DNA of 64,000 nt, taken from NCBI RefSeq assembly GCF_000828575.1, contig NZ_AP011952.1, positions 1,508,501 through 1,572,500 on the forward strand, given 5' to 3'. Positions 46,248-56,493 of the stretch are shown in pieces. The position numbers were made by a program, and so were the translations under genes. Within the stretch, counting starts at the first letter, position 1, and every line of letters begins with the position of its first letter. The notes beneath the pieces were generated by a model, which saw only the letters and a program-made list of their open reading frames with translations, searched no databases and was not told the origin of the DNA. Source of the DNA: Methanothermobacter sp. CaT2 (lineage in GTDB: Archaea; Methanobacteriota; Methanobacteria; Methanobacteriales; Methanothermobacteraceae).

Positions 46248-46765
46248 TGGTTTTCACAACCACAACATTTTTTCTTTCCGTCACCTTCAAGTGAACTTTA
46301 TTAACCAATAGGTGAAATCAATAACTGAAGGTGATGGACATGGAGCTGAAACCCAAAAACATCCTCATAATAATCATTATCATCGCACTCGCATACCTCA
46401 TGATCAAACCCGGAGCAAACTATGAGAGAATTGAAATTGCTGGTTCCACATCTGTTCAGCCAGTTGCAGAGGAACTTGCAGCTGAGTACATGAAGAAGCA
46501 CCCCGATGTTAAGATAAACGTCCAGGGCGGCGGTTCCGGGATGGGTATAAGGACGGTCCAGCAGGGAATAGTCGATATAGGGACCAGCTCAAAGGCCCTG
46601 AAACCTGAGGAAAAGGACGACCTTCAGGAATACGTGATAGGTAAGGATGGTATAGTGATAGCCGTTAACAACCAGAACCCCGTCGATGATCTGACAGTGG
46701 ACCAGCTCAGGGATATCTTCAGCGGTAAGATAACCAACTGGAAGGAGGTCGGAGGCCCCGATGCA
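45806..46765 (+). repeat. Identical 55-bp tract shared by the two pstS genes
   Basis: Bases 45806-45860 and 46711-46765 (starting GGATATCTTCAGCGG, ending CCCCGATGCA) are identical, while flanking codons have diverged. Only the two ends of this interval are the repeat. This suggests gene conversion between the paralogues. Confidence 0.85.
46247..46273 (+). terminator. Hairpin and T-run between pstS copies
   Basis: GTGGTT-TTCAC-AACCAC, a perfect 6-bp stem, is followed by AACATTTTTTC. It resembles an intrinsic terminator and may attenuate read-through from pstS1 into pstS2 and pstCAB. Confidence 0.55.
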
Positions 46766-47167
46766 GAGATACATGTGATAGTCCGTGAGGAGGGATCAGG
46801 GACCAGAAGCTCATTCAAATCACTTGTCATGAAGGACGAGAAGATAAGGTCCGATGCAATCGTTCAGGGCTCCACAGAATCCGTGAAACAGGCCATAAAG
46901 AGCGACCCCTACGCAATTGGATTCGTTTCAATGGCACATATGAGTTCCGATGTGAAGGCACTTGAGGTGAATGGAGTGACACCCTCAGAGACCACCATAG
47001 CAGACGGATCCTATCCACTGGTGGTCCCATTCGAATTCCTGACAAAGGGAGAACCCAGGGGAGTCGTAAAGGACTTCATAAAGTGGGTTTTCTCACCTGA
47101 AGGGCAGGCCATTGTAAGGAGCCAGAAGGTTGTACCGGCAATAGCAAATGTCTCGGATGATACCTAG
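46340..47167 (+). CDS. pstS: Phosphate-binding protein PstS (second copy)
   Basis: About 275 residues. Anchor helix [15 protein letters not shown] is followed by the same PBP segments as copy one ([46 protein letters not shown]). ATG 46340 follows AAGGTGAT; ATG 46334 and GTG 46331 are in frame but fall inside that site. A TATA-like CTTTATTAACC near 46304 could give it a separate promoter. The two copies may differ in affinity or expression. The gene leads directly into pstC (10-bp gap). Confidence 0.92.
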   Translation: MELKPKNILIIIIIIALAYLMIKPGANYERIEIAGSTSVQPVAEELAAEYMKKHPDVKINVQGGGSGMGIRTVQQGIVDIGTSSKALKPEEKDDLQEYVIGKDGIVIAVNNQNPVDDLTVDQLRDIFSGKITNWKEVGGPDAEIHVIVREEGSGTRSSFKSLVMKDEKIRSDAIVQGSTESVKQAIKSDPYAIGFVSMAHMSSDVKALEVNGVTPSETTIADGSYPLVVPFEFLTKGEPRGVVKDFIKWVFSPEGQAIVRSQKVVPAIANVSDDT

Positions 47168-47177
47168 GAGGTAAAGC

Positions 47178-48053
47178 ATGATCAGCAAAACAAGGGAAAA
47201 ACTCATTGAGAAGGGTCTTTTCATAACCGCAATATTCTCAATAATCGCCATCCTTCTCATAATAGTCTTCATATTCAGGGAGGGATTCCCCATATTCCAG
47301 GGGTATGGGGTCACAAACTTCATCTTTGGAATGGACTGGGCACCTTCAGATGGTAAGTACGGCATCTTCACCATGATCGTCGGGTCACTGTACATAACCT
47401 TCCTGTCCCTGGCCATAGCCGTCCCCCTTTCAATCCTATGCGCAATATTCATGGCTGAGGTGTCACCTGAAATAATGCGCAGGATACTCAAACCGGTAAT
47501 AGAGACCCTTGCAGCAATACCATCAGTGGTATATGGTTTCTTTGGGCTGATCATCCTGGTACCCTTCATAAGGTCCAGCCTTGGAGGTACCGGTTTCGGA
47601 CTTCTAACAGCATCACTCATACTCACGGTCATGATAATGCCAACAATAATCAGTGTCTCAGAGGATGCCCTAAGATCGGTGCCACTGGAGTACAAGGAGG
47701 CCTCCCTTGCACTTGGGGCCACCCAGTGGCAGACCATCAGGAAGGTGATATTCCCGGCGGCACTGCCCGGCATCATCACATCAATCATCCTCGGGATGGG
47801 TCGTGCCATCGGTGAGACCCTGGCAGTTATCATGGTGGCCGGTAACGTCACCCAGATACCATCATCGATACTGGACCCTGTAAGGGCCCTCACATCCAAC
47901 ATAGCACTGGAGATGGGCTACGCCACCGGGCTACACTACAGCGCACTCTTTGGGACCGCCATCATCCTGTTTTTTGTCATAATGGCTCTGCTGGTGGTTG
48001 CCAACTACTTCCACTACAAGAAAAAGATAGTTATAGGTGGAGGATATCTCTAG
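47178..48053 (+). CDS. pstC: Phosphate ABC transporter permease PstC
   Basis: 291 residues, six transmembrane helices. The EAA-type coupling loop [22 protein letters not shown] lies near residues 174-195, and [17 protein letters not shown] is typical of PstC/PstA. It forms the phosphate channel with PstA. Start follows AGGAGGTAA. It is second in pstS-pstC-pstA-pstB. Confidence 0.94.
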   Translation: MISKTREKLIEKGLFITAIFSIIAILLIIVFIFREGFPIFQGYGVTNFIFGMDWAPSDGKYGIFTMIVGSLYITFLSLAIAVPLSILCAIFMAEVSPEIMRRILKPVIETLAAIPSVVYGFFGLIILVPFIRSSLGGTGFGLLTASLILTVMIMPTIISVSEDALRSVPLEYKEASLALGATQWQTIRKVIFPAALPGIITSIILGMGRAIGETLAVIMVAGNVTQIPSSILDPVRALTSNIALEMGYATGLHYSALFGTAIILFFVIMALLVVANYFHYKKKIVIGGGYL

Positions 48054-48063
48054 GAGGCTTAAA

Positions 48064-48915
48064 ATGTCCTTCAGAATAATATCACCCAAGACAAGCCAGA
48101 AGATAATGACAGGAATCTTCTGGGCTTCAGGAATCGTGACAGTACTGATACTGCTCATAATAATTGGCTACATACTCATGAAGGGCTTGCCAGCCGTAAA
48201 CCTGGAATTCCTGCTTTCAGAACCGGTTGACTCTGGAAGAGCAGGTGGGATAGCTCCCATGATAGTATCCAGCCTCTACGTCACACTGCTAGCCGGTATA
48301 ATAGCAACACCACTGGGTGTCGGGGCAGCGGTCTACATGACAGAGTATGCCACAGAGGAACGCATCGTGAAGCTGATAAAGTTCGGAGCAGAAACCCTGG
48401 CATCCATACCATCAATAGTATTCGGGCTTTTCGGCTTATCATTCTTCGTGGTTTTCCTCGGCCTCGGGTGGTCAATCCTCTCAGGGGGACTTGTACTGGC
48501 CCTCATGGCCCTTCCAACCATATTCCAGGTTGCCCAGGTCTCAGTAGAAACGGTTCCACAATCCTACAGGGAGGGAAGCCTGGCGCTTGGAGCCACAAAG
48601 TGGGAGACCATCTACAGGGTGGTTATCCCTGCAGCAATCCCCGGCATAACCACCGGTGTGATACTGGGAATGGCCAGGGCAATATCAGAGGCTGCTGCGG
48701 TAATGTTCGTTGTGGGGTCAGCACTTTCAATGCCAGTATCCATCTTCGACCCTGGAAGGCCCCTCCCACTGCACCTCTATGTGCTGGCAACAGAGGGCAT
48801 TTCACTGAAGAACGCCTACGGCACCGCGGCTGTCCTTGTGATAATCGTCCTTTTAATCACGGTTCTAACAAACACTCTTGTTGATAGATACAGAAGGAAG
48901 ATGATGGGGAGATAG
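48064..48915 (+). CDS. pstA: Phosphate ABC transporter permease PstA
   Basis: 283 residues, six transmembrane helices. The coupling loop [22 protein letters not shown] is near residue 180; [24 protein letters not shown] segment near 120 matches the family. ATG 48064 follows TAGGAGG; the open frame begins earlier at 48037 but overlaps pstC without a site. It pairs with PstC. Confidence 0.94.
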   Translation: MSFRIISPKTSQKIMTGIFWASGIVTVLILLIIIGYILMKGLPAVNLEFLLSEPVDSGRAGGIAPMIVSSLYVTLLAGIIATPLGVGAAVYMTEYATEERIVKLIKFGAETLASIPSIVFGLFGLSFFVVFLGLGWSILSGGLVLALMALPTIFQVAQVSVETVPQSYREGSLALGATKWETIYRVVIPAAIPGITTGVILGMARAISEAAAVMFVVGSALSMPVSIFDPGRPLPLHLYVLATEGISLKNAYGTAAVLVIIVLLITVLTNTLVDRYRRKMMGR

Positions 48916-48924
48916 GTGATCTGC

Positions 48925-49677
48925 ATGTACAGAATCGAAGTTGAGGACCTGAACGTTTACTTTGACGAGGCGCACATCCTCAAGGATATAAATCTCAAGA
49001 TACCCAAGAACACGGTCACAGCCCTCATAGGGCCATCAGGCTGTGGTAAGTCAACATTCATCAGAACCCTTAACAGGATGAATGATGTGATAAGCGGCTT
49101 CAGGCATGAGGGCCACGTCTACCTTGATGGTAAGGACATCTATGACCCTGACATGGATGTGGTGGAGCTCAGAAAGAAGGTTGGGATGGTCTTCCAGAAA
49201 CCCAACCCCTTCCCTAAGTCCATATTTGAAAATGTGGCCTACGGTCTCAGGGTCCATGGATATGATGACAGGGACTTCATAGAGGAGCGTGTGGAGGAAA
49301 GCCTGAGGGCTGCAGCTCTCTGGGATGAGGTCAAGGACAAACTTGATAAATCCGCCCTTGGACTCTCAGGGGGACAGCAGCAGAGGCTATGCATAGCAAG
49401 GACCATAGCCATAGAACCTGAGGTTATACTCATGGATGAACCGTGCTCAGCCCTTGACCCCATATCAACCACCAAGATCGAGGATCTCATCCACAAGCTC
49501 AAGAATGACTACACCATCATCATAGTGACCCACAACATGCAGCAGGCCACAAGGGTCTCAAAGTACACAGCCTTCTTCCTGCATGGTGAAATAGTTGAAA
49601 GCGGCCTCACAGAGCAGATATTCATAGAGCCGAGGGATAAAAGGACTGAGGACTACATTACAGGAAGATTTGGATAA
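48925..49677 (+). CDS. pstB: Phosphate ABC transporter ATPase PstB
   Basis: About 250 residues with Walker [20 protein letters not shown] near residue 34, the PstB-specific Q-loop [20 protein letters not shown], signature [16 protein letters not shown], and Walker [14 protein letters not shown]. It powers phosphate uptake. ATG 48925 follows AGGTGAT; a GTG at 48916 is in frame. It is followed after 2 bp by the first phoU. Confidence 0.96.
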   Translation: MYRIEVEDLNVYFDEAHILKDINLKIPKNTVTALIGPSGCGKSTFIRTLNRMNDVISGFRHEGHVYLDGKDIYDPDMDVVELRKKVGMVFQKPNPFPKSIFENVAYGLRVHGYDDRDFIEERVEESLRAAALWDEVKDKLDKSALGLSGGQQQRLCIARTIAIEPEVILMDEPCSALDPISTTKIEDLIHKLKNDYTIIIVTHNMQQATRVSKYTAFFLHGEIVESGLTEQIFIEPRDKRTEDYITGRFG

Positions 49678-49679
49678 GG

Positions 49680-50333
49680 GTGTGGAAATTGATCGGCGCT
49701 CTCCTTGAAAGCAGACTTTCAAATGTCCTGGATGAAACCGTCAGGTATGGTAATGAAACCTCTGAAAGGGTGGGAAGAGCCGTATCCAGCTACATCAAAG
49801 GGGATGAGGAGACTGCAAGGGAATTGATAGATACAACGGCAGCTGTTAATGAGAAGAGCTACAGGATAGAGGATGAATGCCTCAAAATCCTTGGCCTTCA
49901 TCAGCCCGTTGCAAAGGACCTGAGGCTGGCATCCAGTATAATGAGAAGTGCAATTGAACTTGAGAGGATAAACATACTCCTTGCCTACATTGCAAGGTAC
50001 GCAATTGATGGAAGGGACAGGACACCTCCACACATAGAGTTCATGTCCCAGACGGTTCAGGATATGATAAATGATGCACTCGGGGCCCTCATGAACCGTG
50101 ACATCCAGCTACTTAAAAGGTCAACGAGGAATTATATCCAGCTTCAGGATCTATACAACCAGCTTCAGGAGTCAAACAGGGACTTCTCAGAATCAGGTAA
50201 TCTTATGCTGGTAGCAAGGAATCTGCTCAGCATGGGCCACCATGTTATGGGGATGGACGACAGGATAGCCTATCTCATAGTGGGTAAAAGGGTTATCCAT
50301 CATAAGGTCTTCTACAGTGTACTTATGAAATGA
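49680..50333 (+). CDS. phoU: Phosphate uptake regulator PhoU (first copy in pst operon)
   Basis: 217 residues, two PhoU three-helix bundles. The metal-cluster patterns are weaker in the C-terminal half (MGMDDRIAYLIVGKRVIHH) than in the second phoU. PhoU proteins restrain Pst activity and signal phosphate status. Start is GTG 49680, or TTG 49689 which has AGGGTG at better spacing. It directly follows pstB. Confidence 0.85.
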   Translation: MWKLIGALLESRLSNVLDETVRYGNETSERVGRAVSSYIKGDEETARELIDTTAAVNEKSYRIEDECLKILGLHQPVAKDLRLASSIMRSAIELERINILLAYIARYAIDGRDRTPPHIEFMSQTVQDMINDALGALMNRDIQLLKRSTRNYIQLQDLYNQLQESNRDFSESGNLMLVARNLLSMGHHVMGMDDRIAYLIVGKRVIHHKVFYSVLMK

Positions 50334-50350
50334 ATAGTTGGGGGGATTAA

Positions 50351-50788
50351 ATGTGGCTACCCTTTGATAACCCGAGGAAGATGGACTACACCGTCCTTAA
50401 AAGGTCTTCAGTACCCGAATTTTCGTATATAAGGATCCTGGACAATGAAAACGAGGCCATAATCTTCGTAACGGGAAATAACATTGTGGGAGCCTGGCAC
50501 ATTGACTTCAACACCCTCGAGGAGACTCACAGCCATAAGGCAATGGAGAGACTGGAGATAAACCATGATTCAGTGGTGGAGGTCTATGAGACCGATGCGG
50601 ATCTCTTCGAGACCCTGATTGAACTCAATGATGAATCAAAACTTTCAATACCCATTGATGCGGAGATTATAATAAATGAAATGTTCCTTGATAAATCATC
50701 CCGTGAGGAGCTCCTTGAAAGGTACAGGATAAGGGTTCCGACTGATGAGGCGATTGAAAGGTTGATTGAGGATTACAAATCCAGATAG
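50351..50788 (+). CDS. Unknown protein between two phoU genes
   Basis: 145 residues, soluble, acidic. The N-terminal half looks like a beta-rich domain (EAIIFVTGNNIVGAWHIDFN), the C-terminal half helical (EELLERYRIRVPTDEAIERL). No cysteines or membrane segments. I do not recognise the family. Its place inside the pst-phoU operon suggests a role in phosphate signalling. A GGGGGATTAA precedes the start, and it is 21 bp before the second phoU. Confidence 0.78.
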   Translation: MWLPFDNPRKMDYTVLKRSSVPEFSYIRILDNENEAIIFVTGNNIVGAWHIDFNTLEETHSHKAMERLEINHDSVVEVYETDADLFETLIELNDESKLSIPIDAEIIINEMFLDKSSREELLERYRIRVPTDEAIERLIEDYKSR

Positions 50789-50809
50789 TAAAATCCAGGA
50801 GGACTTTTA

Positions 50810-51469
50810 ATGGAAAAGAAGTATCCGCGGATACTGTTCCGCAAAAGGCTTAAGGATCTGAGGAAGGATATGGAGGAGGTTTCACAGAAAACCCTTAAAA
50901 CACATAAACTAGCAGTTGACCTCCTGATGGAGTATGATGAGGAAAAGAAGGAGAAGGTAATAAAAAACAGCAGGGCAATAGATGACATGGTCTTCAACCT
51001 TGAGAGGAAGGCTATAAGTTTAATAGCAGCTGAACAACCCGTTGCAGGAGACCTGAGATTTATAGAGGCCTGCATTAAGGTTGGAAGTCATCTCAAGAGG
51101 ATAGGCTACCTGGCGGCCAACATAGCCGAGGCTGCAGAGAAACTGAAGGACGAGGAAATTCCGAGAAGACCCCTTGAAGACCTGAAGCACATGTCTGACT
51201 TCGTGCAGATGATGCTCTCCAAGGGAATCTACGCCTTCCTTGACCAGAACATGGAAATGGCGAGGGAGCTCAGGCATGATGATGATAAGGTGGATGACCT
51301 CTTTGACCAGACACTTGAACATGTAACAAGAAGCATGTTTGAGGATAAGGAATCAATCTCATACCTGGTTAATCTCCTCTTCATAGCAAGATTCCTTGAG
51401 AGGGTTGGTGACAGGGCTGTCAGCATTGCTGATAGGACGATCTTCATGATAACGTGTGAGAAGCCATGA
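50810..51469 (+). CDS. phoU: Phosphate uptake regulator PhoU (second copy)
   Basis: 219 residues, complete PhoU: IDDMVFNLERKAISLIAAEQ and ARFLERVGDRAVSIADRTIF carry the E/D-xxx-D metal motifs of both bundles. Start ATG 50810 follows AGGAGG. The last 17 codons and the stop fall inside the first unit of a 56-bp tandem repeat that continues after the gene. It closes the pst operon. Confidence 0.93.
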   Translation: MEKKYPRILFRKRLKDLRKDMEEVSQKTLKTHKLAVDLLMEYDEEKKEKVIKNSRAIDDMVFNLERKAISLIAAEQPVAGDLRFIEACIKVGSHLKRIGYLAANIAEAAEKLKDEEIPRRPLEDLKHMSDFVQMMLSKGIYAFLDQNMEMARELRHDDDKVDDLFDQTLEHVTRSMFEDKESISYLVNLLFIARFLERVGDRAVSIADRTIFMITCEKP

Positions 51470-51575
51470 AGGCTGTCAGCATTGCTGATAGGACGATCTT
51501 CATGATAACGTGTGAGAAGCCATGAAGGCTGTCAGCATTGCTGATAGGACGATCTTCATCTGAGAGAAGCATGAA
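51415..51575 (+). repeat. 56-bp tandem repeat across the 3' end of phoU
   Basis: Units begin at 51415, 51471 and 51527 (GGCTGTCAGCATTGCTGATA). Units one and two are identical over 56 bp; unit three is shortened and altered after CTTCAT. The phoU stop is near the end of unit one. The end of unit three (GAGAAGC ATGAA) holds the ATG at 51571 of the next ORF. Confidence 0.97.
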
Positions 51576-51795
51576 TAAACACCTAATTCCAACCTTTATT
51601 TTCACTGTATTCCTATCATCTACAGCCCTTTTATTCTTATTACCGGAAAAGCATCTACATTTTCAATTTGTCTGGAGGTGCCTCATGGAATGCCCGATGG
51701 ATGTTCATCCCGGAAGAAGAAAAATTAACGGTACTGAATGTATACTCTGCCTGAGATGTGTTTTTTCACGTCCCGCCGGAGCCCTTCACATATGA
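51571..51795 (+). pseudogene. Degenerate NapH/ferredoxin-like C-terminal fragment
   Basis: 74 codons: a hydrophobic helix (LIPTFIFTVFLSSTALLFLL), then CLMECPMDV and [16 protein letters not shown]. The second motif should end CxxCxxCxxxCP, but the fourth Cys is Arg; the first motif lacks its leading cysteines. This looks like the truncated end of a membrane-anchored [4Fe-4S] protein of the NapH type. Its ATG and the GAGAGAAG before it come from the phoU repeat. The frame overlaps the convergent fumarate hydratase end. It could still be translated. Confidence 0.5.
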
Positions 51796-52631
51796 TCTCT
51801 CAGGATTGCAGTGGCTCTCCTTGCAGCCCAGCACTGTATGCAGACACCCACGGGGAGCCCTGCAGTGTGTGTATGGGCAGTCTTTATCTTAACGTCAAGG
51901 GCGGTGGTCTTACCACCCATACCCATGGGGCCACTGCCAGACTCGTTGATGGAGTTCAGTATGTCCTCCTCAAGGGATGCAAGTTTTTTATCAGGATTTC
52001 TCTCCCCAACACGTTCAAGCAGGGCCTTCTTTGCAAGTTTCATCGCAAGGTCAGAGGAGCCACCGATACCCACACCCACAATTACAGGGGGGCATGGCTT
52101 TCCACCGGCTTCCAGGACGGTCCTCACAACAAAGTCCTTAATACCCTCAATTCCATCACCCGGGAGGCCCATAAGGAGTGCATTGTTGTTCTCAGACCCG
52201 AATCCCTTCGGAAAAACTGTTATATCAAGATTATCAGTGTCTGTGATTTCAACGTCGATCTGGGGTATCATCTGACCGGTATTTGTGCCGGTGTTCTCCC
52301 TTGTGAGGGGATCAACAACATTTGGGCGCAGCGGAACCTCCGCTGTGGCCCTCTCAACACCTGCAGCTATACCCTCATAGAGGTCTTCAACCTCAACCTT
52401 ACCCATCCTCACAAAGACGATGGGGAGCCCGGTGTCCTGACAGACAGGCACCTCCATCTTCTCTGCCAGTTCAATGTTATCAAGGATTGCCTTGAGGTTG
52501 AGGAGGGCTATCTCGTCTTCCTCCTGGAGGTAGGCCTTTTTAAGTGCAAGCGTGACATCGGGGGGTATCCTGATAACAGCCTCCCTGAACAGACGGCACA
52601 CGGTCTCCTCAACGGTCTCCCTGCTTATCAT
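51786..52631 (-). CDS. fumA: Fumarate hydratase class I, alpha subunit
   Basis: 281 residues equal to the N-terminal catalytic half of class I fumarases. Likely Fe-S ligands are in [13 protein letters not shown] (near residue 62), GGKPCPP (near 177) and PVGVCIQCW (near 266); [15 protein letters not shown] and [20 protein letters not shown] are conserved. It hydrates fumarate or dehydrates malate in the reductive branch to 2-oxoglutarate. The beta subunit is not in this window. It follows porF by 22 bp and may be read with the por operon. Confidence 0.94.
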   Translation of the reverse strand: MISRETVEETVCRLFREAVIRIPPDVTLALKKAYLQEEDEIALLNLKAILDNIELAEKMEVPVCQDTGLPIVFVRMGKVEVEDLYEGIAAGVERATAEVPLRPNVVDPLTRENTGTNTGQMIPQIDVEITDTDNLDITVFPKGFGSENNNALLMGLPGDGIEGIKDFVVRTVLEAGGKPCPPVIVGVGIGGSSDLAMKLAKKALLERVGERNPDKKLASLEEDILNSINESGSGPMGMGGKTTALDVKIKTAHTHTAGLPVGVCIQCWAARRATAILRDHM

Positions 52632-52653
52632 AGGATCACCATAAAAAATTAGT

Positions 52654-53085
52654 TTAATATTTCATCAGATTTTTCAGGCGTTTGAGCTCCCCGGCTATTT
52701 TATCCCTCTTTGCAGCCATCATATCCTCTGAGCTTTCACTGAGGGCGCCCTTGGGGCATACCATTACGCAGAGGGGCTTCTCCCTGTCGATGCAGAGGTC
52801 GCATTTCACTGCAACACCCCTCTCATTCAGGGTTATGGCACCCACGGGGCAGGCGTCCCGGCAGAGGCCGCAACCGATACACCGGTCCTCCAGGATGACC
52901 ACAGCACCATCCACTTCGACTATGGCATCCTCAGGGCATATGTTGAGGCAGGGGGCCCTTTCAGGTGAGCAGTGCATGCAGAAAACTGGAACACCATCTA
53001 TAACCCGGATGGCGTTCTTTGGACATATCCTCTCACATTTCATGCACTCATCGCACAGTTCTGGATTTGAAACCAGCTCTCTCAT
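52654..53085 (-). CDS. porF: PorF, polyferredoxin of pyruvate oxidoreductase operon
   Basis: 143 residues with four [4Fe-4S] motifs: [40 protein letters not shown] and [18 protein letters not shown] basic helical tail follows. It likely carries electrons to or from the PorABCD core. ATG 53085 ([11 protein letters not shown]) is used; 42 in-frame upstream codons are unrelated and overlap porE. The gene is last but one before fumA. Confidence 0.9.
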   Translation of the reverse strand: MRELVSNPELCDECMKCERICPKNAIRVIDGVPVFCMHCSPERAPCLNICPEDAIVEVDGAVVILEDRCIGCGLCRDACPVGAITLNERGVAVKCDLCIDREKPLCVMVCPKGALSESSEDMMAAKRDKIAGELKRLKNLMKY

Positions 53086-53086
53086 T

Positions 53087-53590
53087 CTAGTCCTCCTGTT
53101 CAAGCTTCTGCCGGGCCTTCCTCTTCGCTGTAAGTATGCTGAGGATATCTGATCCCCTCTGGCCCTTGCTGACACCTGCCATCCGTGATACAAATTTCTT
53201 CTGCCTTTCAAGTTTGAGTTTCTCAGTGTCTATGACGCTGAGGGCCCTCTTTGAGCACGCCTTTACACATGCGGGGGTGTCAAGGTCCGGGCACTGGCTG
53301 CACTTCTGGGCCTTACGGTCCTCCATGACGACGGCGCCGAAGGGACACACCACCATGCAGAGGCCGCAGCCGATGCACCTCTCAGGGTCCACCTCATCAT
53401 CAATTGCATCGGTGGGGCAAACAGTTCTGCACGGGGCGTCCTCGCACTGCTGGCAGATTATGGGGTAATAGACGTCGTCAAGTTCCCTTATCATTATGCG
53501 GGAGGCACCGTAAAGTTTTTTACAGGCCTCTTCACAGTCCCTGCAGCCATCACAGAGCTCTGGCTGAATAACGATCTTCTGCAATTCCAT
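53087..53590 (-). CDS. porE: PorE, polyferredoxin of pyruvate oxidoreductase operon
   Basis: 167 residues with [37 protein letters not shown] and [16 protein letters not shown], four [4Fe-4S] clusters, then a basic C-terminal extension (about 50 residues) rich in Lys/Arg that contains [12 protein letters not shown]. It is similar in plan to PorF and to the CODH-operon polyferredoxin. It starts 6 bp after porB. Confidence 0.9.
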   Translation of the reverse strand: MELQKIVIQPELCDGCRDCEEACKKLYGASRIMIRELDDVYYPIICQQCEDAPCRTVCPTDAIDDEVDPERCIGCGLCMVVCPFGAVVMEDRKAQKCSQCPDLDTPACVKACSKRALSVIDTEKLKLERQKKFVSRMAGVSKGQRGSDILSILTAKRKARQKLEQED

Positions 53591-53596
53591 CCCCCG

Positions 53597-54463
53597 CTAT
53601 ATCCTGAGTTCCTGGCATACACTGTCAACGTATTCCTGGATTCTGGCCTTCTGTTCCTCTGTGAGGTGTCTGAACCTTTTCTGTGCGTTGAGGTACTCCT
53701 CAACGGGTTTCCTCTGCACTGGCCTGTAGGTGACCCTGAAATCACCATCCTCTATCTCATAGAGTATCCAGGACCCGGTTTCAACTGCCAGCCTTCCGAG
53801 TTCCACTGTCTTCGCAGGATCAAAACCCCATCCGGTTGTGCATGGCTGGTGAAGGTGTATATAGGCAGGACCATCGGTTTCCTTGGCCTTTCTGACCTTC
53901 TCCATGAAGTCCTCAGGATATGATATTGATGCGGTGGCAACGTAGGGCACTCCATGGGCTGCCATTATGAGTGGCATGTTCTTCTTGGGTCTGTCCTCAC
54001 CGAAGCTCTCCTTCCCATGGGGTGACGTGGTTGTTGAGGCACCGTAGGGTGTTGAGGCACTCCTCTGTATACCGGTGTTCATGTAGGCCTCGTTATCGTA
54101 GCAGATGTATATGATGTTGTGGCCCCTCTCCATTGCACCTGATAGTGCCTGTAGTCCGATGTCTGCTGTTCCACCATCACCTGCAAAGGCCACTACGTTA
54201 ACGTCATCCCTTCCCTTTGCCTTCAGAGCCCTTTCAACGCCTGATGCAACTGCAGCGGCGTTTTCAAATGCAACATGTATCCAGGGTATCCTCCATGCGG
54301 TTTCAGGGTAGGGTGTGGTGATAACTTCAAGGCAACCTGTTGATGATACTGCTACGGTGTTCTTTCCAAGAACCTTCAGGGCCAGCCTGACTCCAACTGT
54401 AGCACCGCATCCTGCGCATCCACGGTGCCCTGGGGCCAGAAATTCTTCTTCAGGTATTTTCAT
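53597..54463 (-). CDS. porB: Pyruvate:ferredoxin oxidoreductase beta subunit
   Basis: 288 residues, the TPP-binding subunit. GCAGCGA near residue 16 and a later Cys (SSTGCLE) bind a [4Fe-4S] cluster; [20 protein letters not shown] near residue 92 with [14 protein letters not shown] is the TPP-Mg site. It forms the active site with PorA, making pyruvate from acetyl-CoA and CO2 in the biosynthetic direction. It overlaps porA by four bases. Confidence 0.95.
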   Translation of the reverse strand: MKIPEEEFLAPGHRGCAGCGATVGVRLALKVLGKNTVAVSSTGCLEVITTPYPETAWRIPWIHVAFENAAAVASGVERALKAKGRDDVNVVAFAGDGGTADIGLQALSGAMERGHNIIYICYDNEAYMNTGIQRSASTPYGASTTTSPHGKESFGEDRPKKNMPLIMAAHGVPYVATASISYPEDFMEKVRKAKETDGPAYIHLHQPCTTGWGFDPAKTVELGRLAVETGSWILYEIEDGDFRVTYRPVQRKPVEEYLNAQKRFRHLTEEQKARIQEYVDSVCQELRI

Positions 54464-55611
54464 TCTGATTCCTCCTTGAGACCGATCCAGGTGACGCTCC
54501 TTTCAGGGTTTTCCGTCCTTCTAACTATTTCCTCGATGTGTGCGGGTGTTATGTCCCTTCCACCAAGGCCCACAATGAATCCATAAACCTCCCTGTCACC
54601 TAGCAGGGCACTTATCTCTGTGTAAAGGGCTCCGCCGACACTGAATGTTATGTTCTTATCGAGGACCGCTACTTTACTGGCGTTCCTAACAGCCCTTTTA
54701 ATCTCCTCAGCCGGGAATGGCCTGTGCACCCTGACCTTAAGTAGTCCAACGGCCTTTCCATTATCCCGGAGTTCATCGATGACCTCCCTGAGGGTGCTGC
54801 AGACTGAACCCATGGCCACCAGGATTATTTCTGCATCTTCACAGCGATATTCCTCAACAAGGCCGTATTCCCGGTCGAACATTTCGCTGAATTCCCTGCA
54901 TGCCCTTTCAATGATCTTCCTTGAACGCTCCATGGCCTTCTCGACCTCATAGCGGGCCTCCATGTAATAGTCAGGGTCTGTGAAGGTACCCAGTGACATG
55001 GGCTCATTAGGGTCAAGCATTACCTGGGGCTGGAATTCAGGGAGGAAGCTGTCAACATCCTCCTGTGAGGGGATGTCCACGGGTTCAACTGTGTGGGTCA
55101 GGATGAACCCATCGAGGCACACCATACTGGGCAGCAGAACATCCCTGTCCTCTGATACCCTGTAGGATAGAAGGACAGAATCGAGGGCTTCCTGTCCATT
55201 TTCAACGTATATCTGCATCCACCCTGAGTCCCGCTCTGCTATTGAATCCTGCTGGTCATTCCATATGCTGAGGGGTGCTGAGAGGGCGCGGTTTGCATTT
55301 GCCATGACGATGGGATTCCTGAGCCCTGCTGCAGCATAGACTATCTCATGCATCAGCGCCAGTCCCTGGGAGGATGTTGCGGTGAAAACCCGGACTCCAG
55401 CTCCTGAGGCGCCCACGCATGCGCTCATTGCACTGTGCTCTGATTCAACCCTTATGTATTCTGCTTTGAGTTCGCCATCAGCCACGAATTTTGCAAGGTA
55501 CTCGGAAATTGAGGTTTGGGGTGTTATGGGGTAAACAGGAATGACCTTTGGTTTTGCAAGCTTTGCTGCTTCTGCAACGGCCTGATTTGCTGATATAACC
55601 TTAAGAACCAT
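54460..55611 (-). CDS. porA: Pyruvate:ferredoxin oxidoreductase alpha subunit
   Basis: 383 residues. N-terminal pyrimidine-type domain with [20 protein letters not shown] and [18 protein letters not shown]-terminal domain with RSVTWIGL at the end. ITPQTS and the SSQG loop are typical of POR alpha subunits. It pairs with PorB. Start is ATG at 55611. The gene lies 11 bp after porD. Confidence 0.95.
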   Translation of the reverse strand: MVLKVISANQAVAEAAKLAKPKVIPVYPITPQTSISEYLAKFVADGELKAEYIRVESEHSAMSACVGASGAGVRVFTATSSQGLALMHEIVYAAAGLRNPIVMANANRALSAPLSIWNDQQDSIAERDSGWMQIYVENGQEALDSVLLSYRVSEDRDVLLPSMVCLDGFILTHTVEPVDIPSQEDVDSFLPEFQPQVMLDPNEPMSLGTFTDPDYYMEARYEVEKAMERSRKIIERACREFSEMFDREYGLVEEYRCEDAEIILVAMGSVCSTLREVIDELRDNGKAVGLLKVRVHRPFPAEEIKRAVRNASKVAVLDKNITFSVGGALYTEISALLGDREVYGFIVGLGGRDITPAHIEEIVRRTENPERSVTWIGLKEESE

Positions 55612-55622
55612 TTAAGTCTCTC

Positions 55623-55871
55623 CTACTTTTCTCTCTCCATCTTAATTGCTTTAACGGGACACTCCTCTGCACATATTCCGCATCCCTTACAGTAATCATA
55701 GTCTATTTCATGTTCCCTGTTTATACACCCTTCCGGACAGAAAAGTATGCAGTTGTCACAGTCTATACATTTGTCCTTATCAAGAACCGGTTTGAATGTT
55801 CTCCAGCTCCCGGTCTTGTTTTTAACGGTGCTTCCAGGCTTTTTAACGGTTGCTCCAAGTGATTCCATCAT
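55623..55871 (-). CDS. porD: Pyruvate:ferredoxin oxidoreductase delta subunit
   Basis: 82 residues, 2[4Fe-4S] ferredoxin: [12 protein letters not shown] and [12 protein letters not shown]. It takes electrons to or from the TPP subunit cluster. ATG 55871 has GGGTG just upstream; a GTG at 55877 overlapping porC is in frame. The order porC-porD-porA-porB is the usual one. Confidence 0.94.
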   Translation of the reverse strand: MMESLGATVKKPGSTVKNKTGSWRTFKPVLDKDKCIDCDNCILFCPEGCINREHEIDYDYCKGCGICAEECPVKAIKMEREK

Positions 55872-55873
55872 GT

Positions 55874-56407
<534 letters not shown>

Positions 56408-56446
56408 AGTTTACCTCCATTTCTCATTGTTAATCATTATAAATTT

Positions 56447-56458
56447 TTAATATATATA
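56447..56458. promoter_or_regulatory. Divergent TATA region between porC and the dihydropteroate-synthase-like gene
   Basis: TTTAATATATAT on the plus strand sits about 40 bp before the plus-strand gene. Its complement and the nearby TTTATAAT (minus strand) serve porC. The two promoters overlap within an 86-bp gap. Confidence 0.45.
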
Positions 56459-56493
56459 CATGTTGGTCAACTAAAATTAATGGGGGTAACGAA

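Noticed and set aside
51738..52652. 304-codon plus-strand frame opposite fumarate hydratase
   Set aside because: Antisense of a well-conserved enzyme; its translation has no protein-like pattern.
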